Origin: Luteibaculum oceani
GTDB taxonomy: Bacteria > Bacteroidota > Bacteroidia > Flavobacteriales_D > Luteibaculaceae
Assembly (NCBI RefSeq): GCF_007995015.1
Contig: NZ_VORB01000006.1
Location: forward strand, 186,001 to 250,000
Length of the DNA: 64,000 nucleotides
Direction of reading: 5' to 3'
A program made the translations under genes and the position numbers. Positions 19,362 through 29,300 of the stretch are shown in pieces; position 1 is the first letter of the stretch, and the number at the start of each line of letters is the position of its first letter. Below the pieces are notes generated by a model that worked only from the letters and a program-made list of their open reading frames with translations, ran no database searches and was not told where the DNA came from.

Positions 19362-20249
19362 TTAATCTACAGTGTTCGTCTGAAAATTGAAAGCGCTGAA
19401 ATTCATAATAATACCCAATTCATGGGAACCTGAACTTGCCCCGGACATAGCTCTGGAGGCCAAAGAGTATGCATAGGAAAATCTAAACTGATTAACATTA
19501 AAACCCATAGCGAAAACACTGGTTCTATTTGTTCTTTGAACAAACTTAAACCATGCTTTTTGGTCCCATTCAAATGCAATACCTAAGTCGGTAATTGAAG
19601 GACTTCTAGTAATGTTTTGGTGTACAATGCTAGGAGCAATTTTCAATTTACTTTCTGGTACATCAAATTTGTAACCAGCAATAAAAAACAAATGATCAGA
19701 AATTGGTCTTCCCGTAACAATTAGATGTGGTGCACTTACACCAAGGGTTAGCTCCTTGTTCTGATAAACCATCCCAAATCCGGAAAGAAATTGAGATTCA
19801 TCGAAATACAATGTGGTTACCGTAGGATCCGACGCATCTGTATACTGGTCATTGATTAAATCCTGCGTATTCAATCGCGTTTGGTAAAGCCCCATGCTTA
19901 TTCCAAAATTAAGACTAGACTGCTCATCTATTTTTGCGGTGTAGGCATAAACTCCCTCTGCTGAAAAGTTAGAGAAATATCCACGCTTATCCACGATGAT
20001 TTTTGCTCCAAGGCCCATGTTGTCGCCATACTGACCGTATAATCCAAACATGGAGTTAGTTGGATTTCCATCCATTCCTACCCATTGGGTATGAGGATTA
20101 ACCACAGCAGTTAATCCTGGTTCAATTGCAGCAAATCCTGGGTTTATGTTAAACCAATTTAACTGGTAAGAATAATGGGTAATTAAGTTTTGAGCTTGGG
20201 CAAAATGTCCAATCAAAACTCCTGCTAATATGAATAGTACCTTTTTCAT
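19362..20249 (-). CDS. PorP/SprF family type IX secretion outer-membrane protein
   Basis: A 295-residue protein with signal peptide MKKVLFILAGVLIGHFAQAQ and family-typical start NLITHYSYQLNWFNINPGFAA. Repeated amphipathic strands follow and the barrel closes with FRFSYAYSL and HELGIIMNFSAF. In Flavobacterium, SprF is needed to secrete the type B cargo SprB. PorP/SprF proteins elsewhere are commonly encoded right after a large protein with a type B sorting domain. That is exactly the arrangement here: the cadherin-repeat gene ends 10 bp upstream. I infer that it is the dedicated secretion or anchoring partner of that protein. Confidence 0.92.
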   Translation of the reverse strand: MKKVLFILAGVLIGHFAQAQNLITHYSYQLNWFNINPGFAAIEPGLTAVVNPHTQWVGMDGNPTNSMFGLYGQYGDNMGLGAKIIVDKRGYFSNFSAEGVYAYTAKIDEQSSLNFGISMGLYQTRLNTQDLINDQYTDASDPTVTTLYFDESQFLSGFGMVYQNKELTLGVSAPHLIVTGRPISDHLFFIAGYKFDVPESKLKIAPSIVHQNITRSPSITDLGIAFEWDQKAWFKFVQRTNRTSVFAMGFNVNQFRFSYAYSLASRAMSGASSGSHELGIIMNFSAFNFQTNTVD

Positions 20250-20259
20250 GGCTACTGAA

Positions 20260-23200
20260 TTATTTAATTACTGAAAATACCCCCTTGAACATGTCTGCAG
20301 GGTTTAAATTGCTTACAAAAACGTAGTAGTAACTACCAGTTTCCAATGGCTTTCCATTATACGTTGCTTGCCAGTCATTGCTGTAGTTACGGTTCACTTG
20401 ATAAACCAAGCCACCCGCTTCGTTATAAATAGAAAGAGAGTAATCTTTGTATAGGTGTACATTCTCAATCTGGAAGGCATCGTTTTTACCATCGCCATTA
20501 GGGGAGATGATTTTGTTTACCGGAAGCTTTTGGTTGGCTCCGCTTTCAATAACATCCACTACACGTAGTAATACATTTGCAGTGTCTGACAATCCTCCCT
20601 GATCTGTAATAGAAACTTGAAGAGGATAAACACTCACATCTTCGTAATCTAGAATGCTATTTAGGTAAATGTCACCTAGCTCATCAACAGCTATTACGTT
20701 TGATGCCCCCACAACATTAAAGGTGTGCTGATCTCCAAGATCGTTATCAAGGTAAGACAAGGTTGCTAGGTACTCACCAATTTCGAAGTCTTCTGGTACA
20801 TCCAAAATAGCATCTTCCAAAATTGGAGCTTCATTTACGTTTAGAACTTCAATGGTAAATGCCTTTTCGGTGCTTAAGCCTCTAGAGTCGGTACTTTTGA
20901 TTCTAACACTATAGTTTGGCTTGATCTCGTAGTTAGGGCTGGTAGCGATTTTTAACTCGTTTTCTGCAATAAAGAAAGCGGCGTTATTATCATCGCCATC
21001 ACCCGATACCAATGTGTAAGTAAAGGTTTCATCTTTATCTTGATCCGCGGTGTTAAATGCCCCAATGATAGTTCCTAGGGCCGAATTTTCTGCAATTTCT
21101 AAGTTGCTAATGAAAATGTCCGTTGGTTTATCATTTACATCAATAATATCCAAGGTTATTACGGTGTCAACCTTCATTCCAGCTAGGTCCATTCCGTAGA
21201 AATGCAGACTTGCCGTCGCGCTTGCCTCGAAGTTAAAAGGACGCGATAAGAATAAACTGTCTCCTCTGAAAATTACATTGCCGTTTGAAGCACCATTGAT
21301 ATCCTGAATAAACCCGTAGTTGAAGGCATCCCAAGTATCCTCATCTATTGTTTCCACAATTGCGATTAAGGAAGTAGAATCGTTTTCATACACCGGAAGT
21401 ACTTCTAGGTTTAAAAGGGTAGGGGCGTCGTTTATGTCGTTTACGTTTACAATAAATTGTTTCGTAGTGGCCAATCCACCTTCATCGGTACTAGTAACTC
21501 TAATGGTATAAAGCTCTTTTTCCTCAAAGTTGAAAAAACCATCCAGTACCAAGCTATCTCCATTAATCGCAAACATGTTATTGTCGTTTTGCTGATCGTT
21601 GTTAAACGTATAAGTGAAGCTAGCACCAGCATCTTGGTCGGTAGTGGTGAATCTTAAAATGCGGCTTCCCTTTTCAAGGTTTTCGTTGAAAGTGTTGGTA
21701 GAAAGGCTAATGTTACTTGGCCTGTCGTTTACATTGTTTACGTTAATTACGAAGTCTTGCTCAAGGTATGCTTCCGCAAAATCGGTTGTTCTCACTCTTA
21801 TCGAGTAGCTGTTCTTGGTTTCGAAATCGAAACTCGCTGAAGAGTACAGGATTCCGTTAACGATTTCGAATATTCCATTATCGGCATCACCTTCTCCAGG
21901 AACAAGAGTGTATTGATGACCATCTCCTGAGTCTGGATCCACAGAAACAAAGTATCCTATTGTTTTTTGGTTTGGTAGATTTTCATCTACATCATTACCA
22001 ATCAGGGTTAGGGATGTAGGTGCATTGTTCGAGTTCTTTAGGAATAGACTGAAATTCTGGTCTATGCTTAACCCAGTTTTATCCGTTGCCTTAACCTTAA
22101 TCGTAAAATCGCTTTGCGCATTAAAATCAAAGAAGGTGTTGGTAAATAAGCTGTCGTTCGAAATCATAAATTTCGAATTGTCAGCGCCTAGCATTCCCGC
22201 TACAAATTGGAAAGTGTGTTGGTCGTTTACATCCTGATCGTGTACTTCGAAAGTTCCGATGTAGGTTCCTAAAGCAGATTCTTCCCAGAAAGATGCGTTG
22301 TCTAATAAAATGGCTGTTGGAGCATCCATCTTATCGTTAACATCCAATACAAATTGCTGAACAAAAGATGCACCAGCGATATCTATTACTCTGATGTTAA
22401 GTACGTATTTGCGCTTAACCTCGTAATTGATTTTTTCTTTGGTTACGATTTTGTTTCCTACGATTTGGAAGGCATGGTTATCGTACTCGCCGTTGTTGGC
22501 GAATTCAAATCTCAGCTCATCGTTTGCATCTGGATCTTCAGCAGAAATTTCAGCTATTACTGAAGAAACCGGGATGTTCTCGTCAAAGTTTAATGTGCTT
22601 AAGTCTATAGAAGTTGGTGCATCATTTTCATCGATAATGTTAATGATGAAGAACTGCTCGTAGCTTAAGTTACCTGCATCAGTTGCCTTTATTCTGATTT
22701 TGTACTGGCTTTTAGCCTCATAATTAAACTTAGCGTTGCTAACCAGCTGGTTGGCTTCAATTACAAAGAAAGAATTGTCGTCGTCGTTTAAGCCTTCGGC
22801 AAAGCTGAAGGTGTGGCTGTCCTGCGCATCGACATCTATCGCTAATAGCGTAGCTACCAAAGTCCCTACTTCTTTGTTTTCAGCAATCATGTCCGAACTC
22901 AACTCAATAGCAGTAGGAGCATCAAAGGCATCCAGGATACCTATGGTTAAGCTCTTTTCATAAGAACCCGTTCCGTCTGAAACACGAACGCGAATAAAGT
23001 GGGTGCTTTGCGTTTCGAAATCCAAATTGGTGTTCACGTATAATGAGTCACCAAAAATGTTGAAGTTGCTATTGTTATCGTCACCTAACCCACTAACTAG
23101 TGAAAAGGTAAAGTTGTCTGAAGGATCTTGATCGGTCGCAACAAGTTTTGCAAAAGCCTGCCCCGATGTTTTGTTCTCTTTTACCGTATAGCTGGTTAAA

Positions 23201-26200
23201 GAGATATCGGTTGGAATATCATTGGTGTTGTTAACCGTTAGAGAGAACTGCTTTGAAAGAGATAGTCCTCCTTGATCGGTTACTTTGATTTTTACAAAAT
23301 AGCTCGATTTGGTCTCAAAATCGAATTGGCTATTAGTTCGAAGCTCAGAGCCAACGATACTGAATAAAGCATTATCTACTTCTCCTTGTGTTAATTCATA
23401 GGTGAAGGTTTCGTCGGCATCTTCATCCAGAGTGGATAGGTTGGCGATAGTACTTCCAAAATCTAGATTCTCGTCAAAGATGTTAGTGCTTAAGAATACA
23501 TCCTGTGGCACGTCATTTTGATCTTCCACGGCAATCTTAAATGTGCGTTCGAAAGTAGATCCTAATAAGTCGCTTACCTTAATTCTAATCTCAGCGGTAT
23601 CAAGTGTTTCGAAGTCAAGAGCCACATTGGTTAAAAGTTGGTCGCCGATTATTTTAAACTTGGCGTTGTCGGTAGATCCAGTTCCAGATACCAAGGAATA
23701 AGTATGGGTGTCTTCCGCATCAGAATCTAGTGTGGATAGTACTCCAACTAAGGTGTTATTGGCGTTCTCTACTACCTCTTCATTGCTTAAAAGTATTCCG
23801 TAGGGAGCATCATTTCCAGGAATCACAGAAACTGTAAATTGTTTGGAAACTGTCCCATTTCCGTCAGAACTACTTACTCTTAAGCTTCTTGTTGCTTGTG
23901 TTTCGTAATCGAATACAGCATCACTGAAAAGTGAGTCGTTTCTTATTTCAAATGCATTGTTATTATCATCACCGTCTCCAGCTGATAAAAAGTAAAGATG
24001 CGTATCGTTTTCATCCTCATCAGTGGTGCTTAATTTTCCTATAAAGGTTCCGCTTACCTGGTTTTCTGGGATGGTAAGGTTATTAATAGAAATATCGGTT
24101 GGAATATCATTAGCGTCATCTATGCTAATGGTAAACTGCTTTTGGAAAAAAGCATCATGTTGGTCGTAAACATTTACATAAATGTAGTAGATGCTTCTAT
24201 CCTCGTAATTGAATTTTAAGTTAGTTCTTAACTCATTTCCAACAATGGTGAAGTTTGCGTTATCGTTACCGCTAACCTCTGCAAAAGCATAAGTAAATGT
24301 TGTATTTGCGTCTTCGTCAGATCCGGTAAACAAACCAAATGGGGTTCCCAGATTTGCATTTTCTGCCACCACATTATTACTAAGACTTAGTGCGTATGGT
24401 TTGTCATTGGCATCGAGGATACTAATGGCTAGTGTTTTTTCGAAACTAGCTCCAGCTTCATCCGTAGTTTTTACTCGGATAGACAGATTGTTAGCCGACT
24501 CGTAGTCGAAACCGTTCTTAGTGTATAGCGAGTTGCCAATAATTTTGAATTGGCTATTGTGCGTATCTCCAGAACCAGAAACTAAGGCATAGCTAAAAGC
24601 ATCGTTGGCGTCGTAATCGGAGGTAGATAGAATTGCAAATTGATAATCTGCAAGGTTTTCATACACTTCGTTGTTACTGATGTTAAGATCGTAGGGTGTA
24701 TCATTATTATCAGTAACAGAAATAGTGAAAGCTTTGGAGTAAGTAGCATTACCATCATTTACTTGTAAACGAAGGCTTAATTGATTTTTTGTTTCAAAAT
24801 CGAAAAGTGTACTTGTTTTAAGTTGGTCGCCATCCACCTGAAACATTGCATTATCGGTATCACCAGCACCAGCTACTAAAGAATAAGTGTGGGTATCATT
24901 TGCATCCTCATCTATTGCGCTAAGCATGGCAACAAGAGCGCCTGCATTTTGATTTTCCGCACATGAGGTGCTGCTAAGTTCAATGTTAGTAGGGGTGTCG
25001 TTTTGGTCGGTTGCAGTTAGAATAATCTGCTCCTGAACCGTGGCGCCACCAGCATCGGTAGAAATGATGTACAAGTAAAAAATTGACTTTTCTTCGAAAT
25101 TGAAAATAACGTTGCTTCTAATTTCGTCATCCACAATGGTGAAACTTGCATTATCGCTACCCTCTACTGTGGCAAAACTGTAGTTATGGGTATCACCAGC
25201 ATCCTCATCGGTTGTGGATAGGGTGGTTAAAGTAGTTCCCACCGCTAGATTTTCTGCAAATTGATTGGTAAATGTTACAATTTCTGTGGGTGTATCATTA
25301 AGGTCGTTAATGGCGATAGTAAAAGGCTGAATTAACTCGGATCCTTCACCGTCTATAACCCTAACCTGAACGTCTAGCTCATCTTGAGCTTCGAAATTAA
25401 AGGCCTGGTTATTGGCTCTAATCAAACCAGAACTAGAAAGGGTCACCTTATCATTATCAGTTCCCTTACCATTTGCACTAGACAGGAAATATTGATGGAT
25501 CTGCCCCTGGTCTTCATCACTAACAATTACATTTCCAATAACTGCATTTACCGAGGCATTTTCGTTGATGTCACTGTTGTCAAGACTTACAGCTGTAATA
25601 TCGTCGTTTACATCGTTAACGGTAATACTAACCGTTTGGTCATAAAAGCAACCCAGATTATCTGTAGTTCTAATTCTTACGGAATAAGAACTTTTTACCT
25701 CAAAATTAAGGTTGTTAGTGGCCTTTAAGCTGTTTCCGTCAATGGAAAAACTACCGTTGTCGGTATCACCAGTTCCAGCTACAAAAGAGTAGCTATGGGT
25801 CTGGCCACTATTTTGGTCAACCGAGCTCATAGTTCCAACCAATGCATTTGCTCCAGCGTTTTCATCAATGCTTGTTGCAGTTAGATTTATGGCTGTTGGA
25901 GCATGATTAGAGTATGTGATATAAGGAGAAGATGGAAACCCGTATGCTGCTCCATCCTGAAAAGCTACTTCATCCGCTGCAGCTACCACATTTCCGATTG
26001 AAGCATTATACATGTACAGCTTAATAGATTCTCCATTAACACTATTGCTATATACCGTTAAAAAGGCTAGGTATTCTCCGTTTACAATGCTGCTGGTAAA
26101 TTCTACCCCTCTACAATCGTTTCCAACAAAAGCGGCAATTTTATTCGAAGGGTTTTCCAGGTCAACACAATTGATGTTGAGCTTGGCGGTAATGTTCATA

Positions 26201-26313
26201 CTGTATGTAAACGAACCCGCGTTTACCGACCACGTATTGTGGTCGTTGGGGTCTGCAGCAAATACACTGCAGACTAGGGTTAATAAGGTTATAATGATTC
26301 CAAACTTTTTCAT
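20260..26313 (-). CDS. Cadherin-repeat surface protein with T9SS type B sorting domain
   Basis: A 2017-residue exported protein. After the signal peptide (MKKFGIIITLLTLVCSVFA) comes a ~115-residue module (FTYSMNITAKLNINCVDL ... YLAFLTVYSNSVNGESIKLY) that recurs in the neighbouring 2787-residue protein. Then 18 cadherin-like repeats of ~99 residues (~140-1915) follow. Each carries calcium-site residues of the DxNDxP, E-N and D-x-D type, such as STTDEDAGDTHNYSF, FDFETK and VNDVND. The last ~90 residues (NKIISPNGDGKNDAFQIENV ... LSIYNEAGGLVYQ ... GSYYYVFV) are a CHU_C/type B sorting domain. The repeats should form a calcium-stiffened rod of roughly 80 nm if each unit spans 4.5 nm (inference). 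Likely a SprB-like adhesin dependent on the downstream PorP/SprF protein. Confidence 0.93.
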   Translation of the reverse strand: MKKFGIIITLLTLVCSVFAADPNDHNTWSVNAGSFTYSMNITAKLNINCVDLENPSNKIAAFVGNDCRGVEFTSSIVNGEYLAFLTVYSNSVNGESIKLYMYNASIGNVVAAADEVAFQDGAAYGFPSSPYITYSNHAPTAINLTATSIDENAGANALVGTMSSVDQNSGQTHSYSFVAGTGDTDNGSFSIDGNSLKATNNLNFEVKSSYSVRIRTTDNLGCFYDQTVSITVNDVNDDITAVSLDNSDINENASVNAVIGNVIVSDEDQGQIHQYFLSSANGKGTDNDKVTLSSSGLIRANNQAFNFEAQDELDVQVRVIDGEGSELIQPFTIAINDLNDTPTEIVTFTNQFAENLAVGTTLTTLSTTDEDAGDTHNYSFATVEGSDNASFTIVDDEIRSNVIFNFEEKSIFYLYIISTDAGGATVQEQIILTATDQNDTPTNIELSSTSCAENQNAGALVAMLSAIDEDANDTHTYSLVAGAGDTDNAMFQVDGDQLKTSTLFDFETKNQLSLRLQVNDGNATYSKAFTISVTDNNDTPYDLNISNNEVYENLADYQFAILSTSDYDANDAFSYALVSGSGDTHNSQFKIIGNSLYTKNGFDYESANNLSIRVKTTDEAGASFEKTLAISILDANDKPYALSLSNNVVAENANLGTPFGLFTGSDEDANTTFTYAFAEVSGNDNANFTIVGNELRTNLKFNYEDRSIYYIYVNVYDQHDAFFQKQFTISIDDANDIPTDISINNLTIPENQVSGTFIGKLSTTDEDENDTHLYFLSAGDGDDNNNAFEIRNDSLFSDAVFDYETQATRSLRVSSSDGNGTVSKQFTVSVIPGNDAPYGILLSNEEVVENANNTLVGVLSTLDSDAEDTHTYSLVSGTGSTDNAKFKIIGDQLLTNVALDFETLDTAEIRIKVSDLLGSTFERTFKIAVEDQNDVPQDVFLSTNIFDENLDFGSTIANLSTLDEDADETFTYELTQGEVDNALFSIVGSELRTNSQFDFETKSSYFVKIKVTDQGGLSLSKQFSLTVNNTNDIPTDISLTSYTVKENKTSGQAFAKLVATDQDPSDNFTFSLVSGLGDDNNSNFNIFGDSLYVNTNLDFETQSTHFIRVRVSDGTGSYEKSLTIGILDAFDAPTAIELSSDMIAENKEVGTLVATLLAIDVDAQDSHTFSFAEGLNDDDNSFFVIEANQLVSNAKFNYEAKSQYKIRIKATDAGNLSYEQFFIINIIDENDAPTSIDLSTLNFDENIPVSSVIAEISAEDPDANDELRFEFANNGEYDNHAFQIVGNKIVTKEKINYEVKRKYVLNIRVIDIAGASFVQQFVLDVNDKMDAPTAILLDNASFWEESALGTYIGTFEVHDQDVNDQHTFQFVAGMLGADNSKFMISNDSLFTNTFFDFNAQSDFTIKVKATDKTGLSIDQNFSLFLKNSNNAPTSLTLIGNDVDENLPNQKTIGYFVSVDPDSGDGHQYTLVPGEGDADNGIFEIVNGILYSSASFDFETKNSYSIRVRTTDFAEAYLEQDFVINVNNVNDRPSNISLSTNTFNENLEKGSRILRFTTTDQDAGASFTYTFNNDQQNDNNMFAINGDSLVLDGFFNFEEKELYTIRVTSTDEGGLATTKQFIVNVNDINDAPTLLNLEVLPVYENDSTSLIAIVETIDEDTWDAFNYGFIQDINGASNGNVIFRGDSLFLSRPFNFEASATASLHFYGMDLAGMKVDTVITLDIIDVNDKPTDIFISNLEIAENSALGTIIGAFNTADQDKDETFTYTLVSGDGDDNNAAFFIAENELKIATSPNYEIKPNYSVRIKSTDSRGLSTEKAFTIEVLNVNEAPILEDAILDVPEDFEIGEYLATLSYLDNDLGDQHTFNVVGASNVIAVDELGDIYLNSILDYEDVSVYPLQVSITDQGGLSDTANVLLRVVDVIESGANQKLPVNKIISPNGDGKNDAFQIENVHLYKDYSLSIYNEAGGLVYQVNRNYSNDWQATYNGKPLETGSYYYVFVSNLNPADMFKGVFSVIK
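20570..25910 (-). repeat. 18 tandem cadherin-like repeats (~297 bp period)
   Basis: Eighteen consecutive ~99-codon units, each ending in a variant of V-x-D-x-N-D-x-P before the next unit. Two subtypes alternate irregularly: GxGDTDN-type units and EVSGNDNANF-type units (3, 6, and related). This suggests past block duplication followed by divergence. Confidence 0.85.
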
Positions 26314-26335
26314 TTCGTCTTCTTATTTGGATGTA

Positions 26336-29300
26336 TTAATGAGTTTTAATGACTTTAAATGTTTGCGCCGTAGCACCTTCAATCTCCACTTTAATGAAGA
26401 ACATGCCAGGAGCCATAGCCTTCTCTTGGCTATTCAGTTGCCAAGCTATTCTGTGCATTCCTTCGCCTAGGGTTTCGTCTACCAACTGCGTTACCAGTAC
26501 ACCGTTAAGGGTGTGAACGCTCACAACCACTTTTTCCTCACGGTCTAAAAGCAGGTTGATATTAAGCGCATCGGAGAAGTGGCTAGGGAATACTTTCACC
26601 CCGGTTTCTCCGCTGTTAAGTGAGCTGCTTTCTCCAAGCGTAAAGTGAAAAGGCTCGTCCTTAGATCCTATAATGGAGTTGGCTTCAAAAAGATGTGTTT
26701 CATTTAAATCGAAACGATTACCTCTCTCGTCTTCAAGGACAAAATTTAATAGGCTTTCCTCTGTGTTTTCGTAAAGGGTTAGGAAGAAGGTTCCAAAATC
26801 AGATTCTGTAACTCCTCTTAATTCACCATCTGCATAAGCCAATAACCTATATGCTCTTTTCGGGTTGAGGTCGCTTAAATCTGTAGTGGCAATGATGCTG
26901 GCATTTTCTTTAAATGCATAGGGGTTTAATCCATATTCATTGTACAACGCCGCCAATTCATCCTGTCCAATTTTACGCGACTTGCTATAAAGGTTATGTT
27001 TTGGGAAAGTAAAGGTTCTAGTAACCGTTTCACTCGACTTAAACATATATCCTTTCTTAGGCTTAAGGAAGTCAAGGGTACCTATCCAACCAATGTTGAT
27101 ATCGTACACTGCAAATCCATTCTGGCCTTTAACAAAGTCTCCGTTTTTAACCTCAAGGTTACTAAAGGCGTCGGCGATAGACATATTACTTAGGTTAGGG
27201 AAACCTATCCAAGACCAACCAGGGTTAAGGTCTATGTTTATGTTTTCTGGATTGATTCTAGCTCCTTCGTACTCAATGGTGTCGGCACCCGTGATTTTAA
27301 TTTTATAAAGCTCACGATTGTTAACACCTCCGCTAGATGAAAGGCTACCCGTCCAACCTACCGTACTTCCATATTGGTCGTACTTGGTCATACTTTTTAT
27401 CAAATCACCATCTGCCGGATTTAAATCACTTAAAAGCGTGTTACTCTTAAGGTGATCGTTAGTACTTAGCGGGAACGAAACCCAGTTCCATCCACTGTTT
27501 AGCACAATGGGTTCGTACAATTGATTAATTGCAGCAAATACGATAGGAGCAGAAGGGGTTCCCTCTAAAGTGTTAGAAGCAAAAGTTATAGGCTTGGAAG
27601 GATTAACAACGGTGTGTGTTTTTCCTTCGCTAGCATCCCAGATGTAGAAATTAACCGATTCGCCACCAGCCGTATTCGCATAAACATCGATAAAGGCAAG
27701 GTACATGTCGTACTCTTCTACATAGCGTAAATTGGCGATTCCTCTTACGTCATCTCCAACCAGAGCTATCAGTTTATCGTCGATGTCAGATGAAATAACA
27801 CCATCAACCGTAATTTGTCCAATGATATTCATTGAATATTCAAAGGCGGTTGGATCAAATTCCCAATCGGGTTCGTTTCCTATGACTTTAATCTTAAGTC
27901 TTAAAACTTCATTAAATCCGAAATCAGAGGTTAGGTAGATGTTCTGTTCGTGGGTTCCAATATTTAGAGCTTCCGAAACCGTGAAATTCAGGGTTCTTCT
28001 ACTATCTGGACCAAGAACTCCAGTTTCTTCAGAGATACTTAACCAAGCTGGAACATTAGAAATGGTAAAGGTTTCCTCTAAACCTCCAATGTTTAGGATA
28101 TCCACAGAGAAGCTAAGTGGATCGTACACCATTTTCTCGAACTCCTTGTTCTGTTCATCCCAAAGCACAGTGTTACGTTTGATGTACGCTGTCCAAGTCT
28201 CTGGAGAAGCCATAGTGTTCCCGTAAAGGTCTTCTACGGCTTCAACAGTAAATTCTACAATGGTTTTCTCAATTAAGTTAGCCTCTGTGGTTAACTCAAT
28301 GATTACACGGTCGGCAGCGGTAACAATAGCTTTACCAATTTTTTGAACGGGTCTAGCATTTTTAATGTTTGGAACGTTACTAGTCTCGAAAGTACCAGTG
28401 CTATGATCCGCTAAAACTGCTGGGTTGTGTGGGATATATGACTTAGTGGTAGGGTCATAAACCTTATCCATGTTTTCCAGGGTAGAAACCAAAGCCAAAG
28501 TGATGTCGAATTTCTCGAACGGATAGTAGCCTACCAGTCCTAGTTCATCCCCTTGTAATTTGGAGAACATATCCATTTCCAATAGCTTTTTGGTACGTGC
28601 AAGGTTCCAAAAGCGGATCTCATCCATAGAACCAGTGAAATTCTTGGTATATGGTGTTCCGGTGGTTTGTTTTCTACTCGCCCCGAAAGTCATTTCACCA
28701 CCTTTTAGTCCACCGAAAGAGGAGCTGTGTTTAAATCCAGATAGTTCTCCGTTTACATAGATGGATGCATTTCCTTTTCTTCTTAAAACCAGGGCGAAGT
28801 GATGCCATGTATCATCTAGTAGATCTAACTCGGTATTGGTAATATTTACCCCTTTGTTTTTGGCGTAAAGGTTTCCGCTTGCGTTAAATCCAATTTCCCA
28901 AATATCCTCTTCGGCATCCGCGCTTTCCGAGCCATCAGTTTTCCCATTGGAGAAAAGCACCTTGTCTTTTTGGTTCGCATCGGCTTTAAACCAGAATTCA
29001 AGGGTGAAATCCATTTCATCAGTGATTAGGATATCACTTTTGGAGTTGTCGATGTCCATCTGACCGGAAGCAGTAAAGTTTCTGGCAAATCCTGATGGAA
29101 GAACTTTCCAAAGTGGGCCATTGAGCACGGCATGATGCGCTCTGGATAGGTCCGCAGCAACGGGTCCACGAAGCTCGTTCATAGGCCAGAAACCAATTAA
29201 TCCAATCTCATCACCTTTTAGGATGTCATCTTTTTTGGCAATGGCTTCGGCCTGAGTTAGTGCTTTCTCCCACAATCGAAGGTCGTGCATGAAACCGCCG

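Noticed and set aside
25384-25728. 114-codon plus-strand open frame (and many similar ones within the giant genes)
   Set aside because: Antisense shadow of repeat-coding sequence; no independent start signal or recognisable protein.
20570-25910. Regular ~297-bp periodicity that could suggest a CRISPR or satellite array
   Set aside because: The units are diverged coding repeats (cadherin domains) in one open frame; there are no identical short repeats with spacers.
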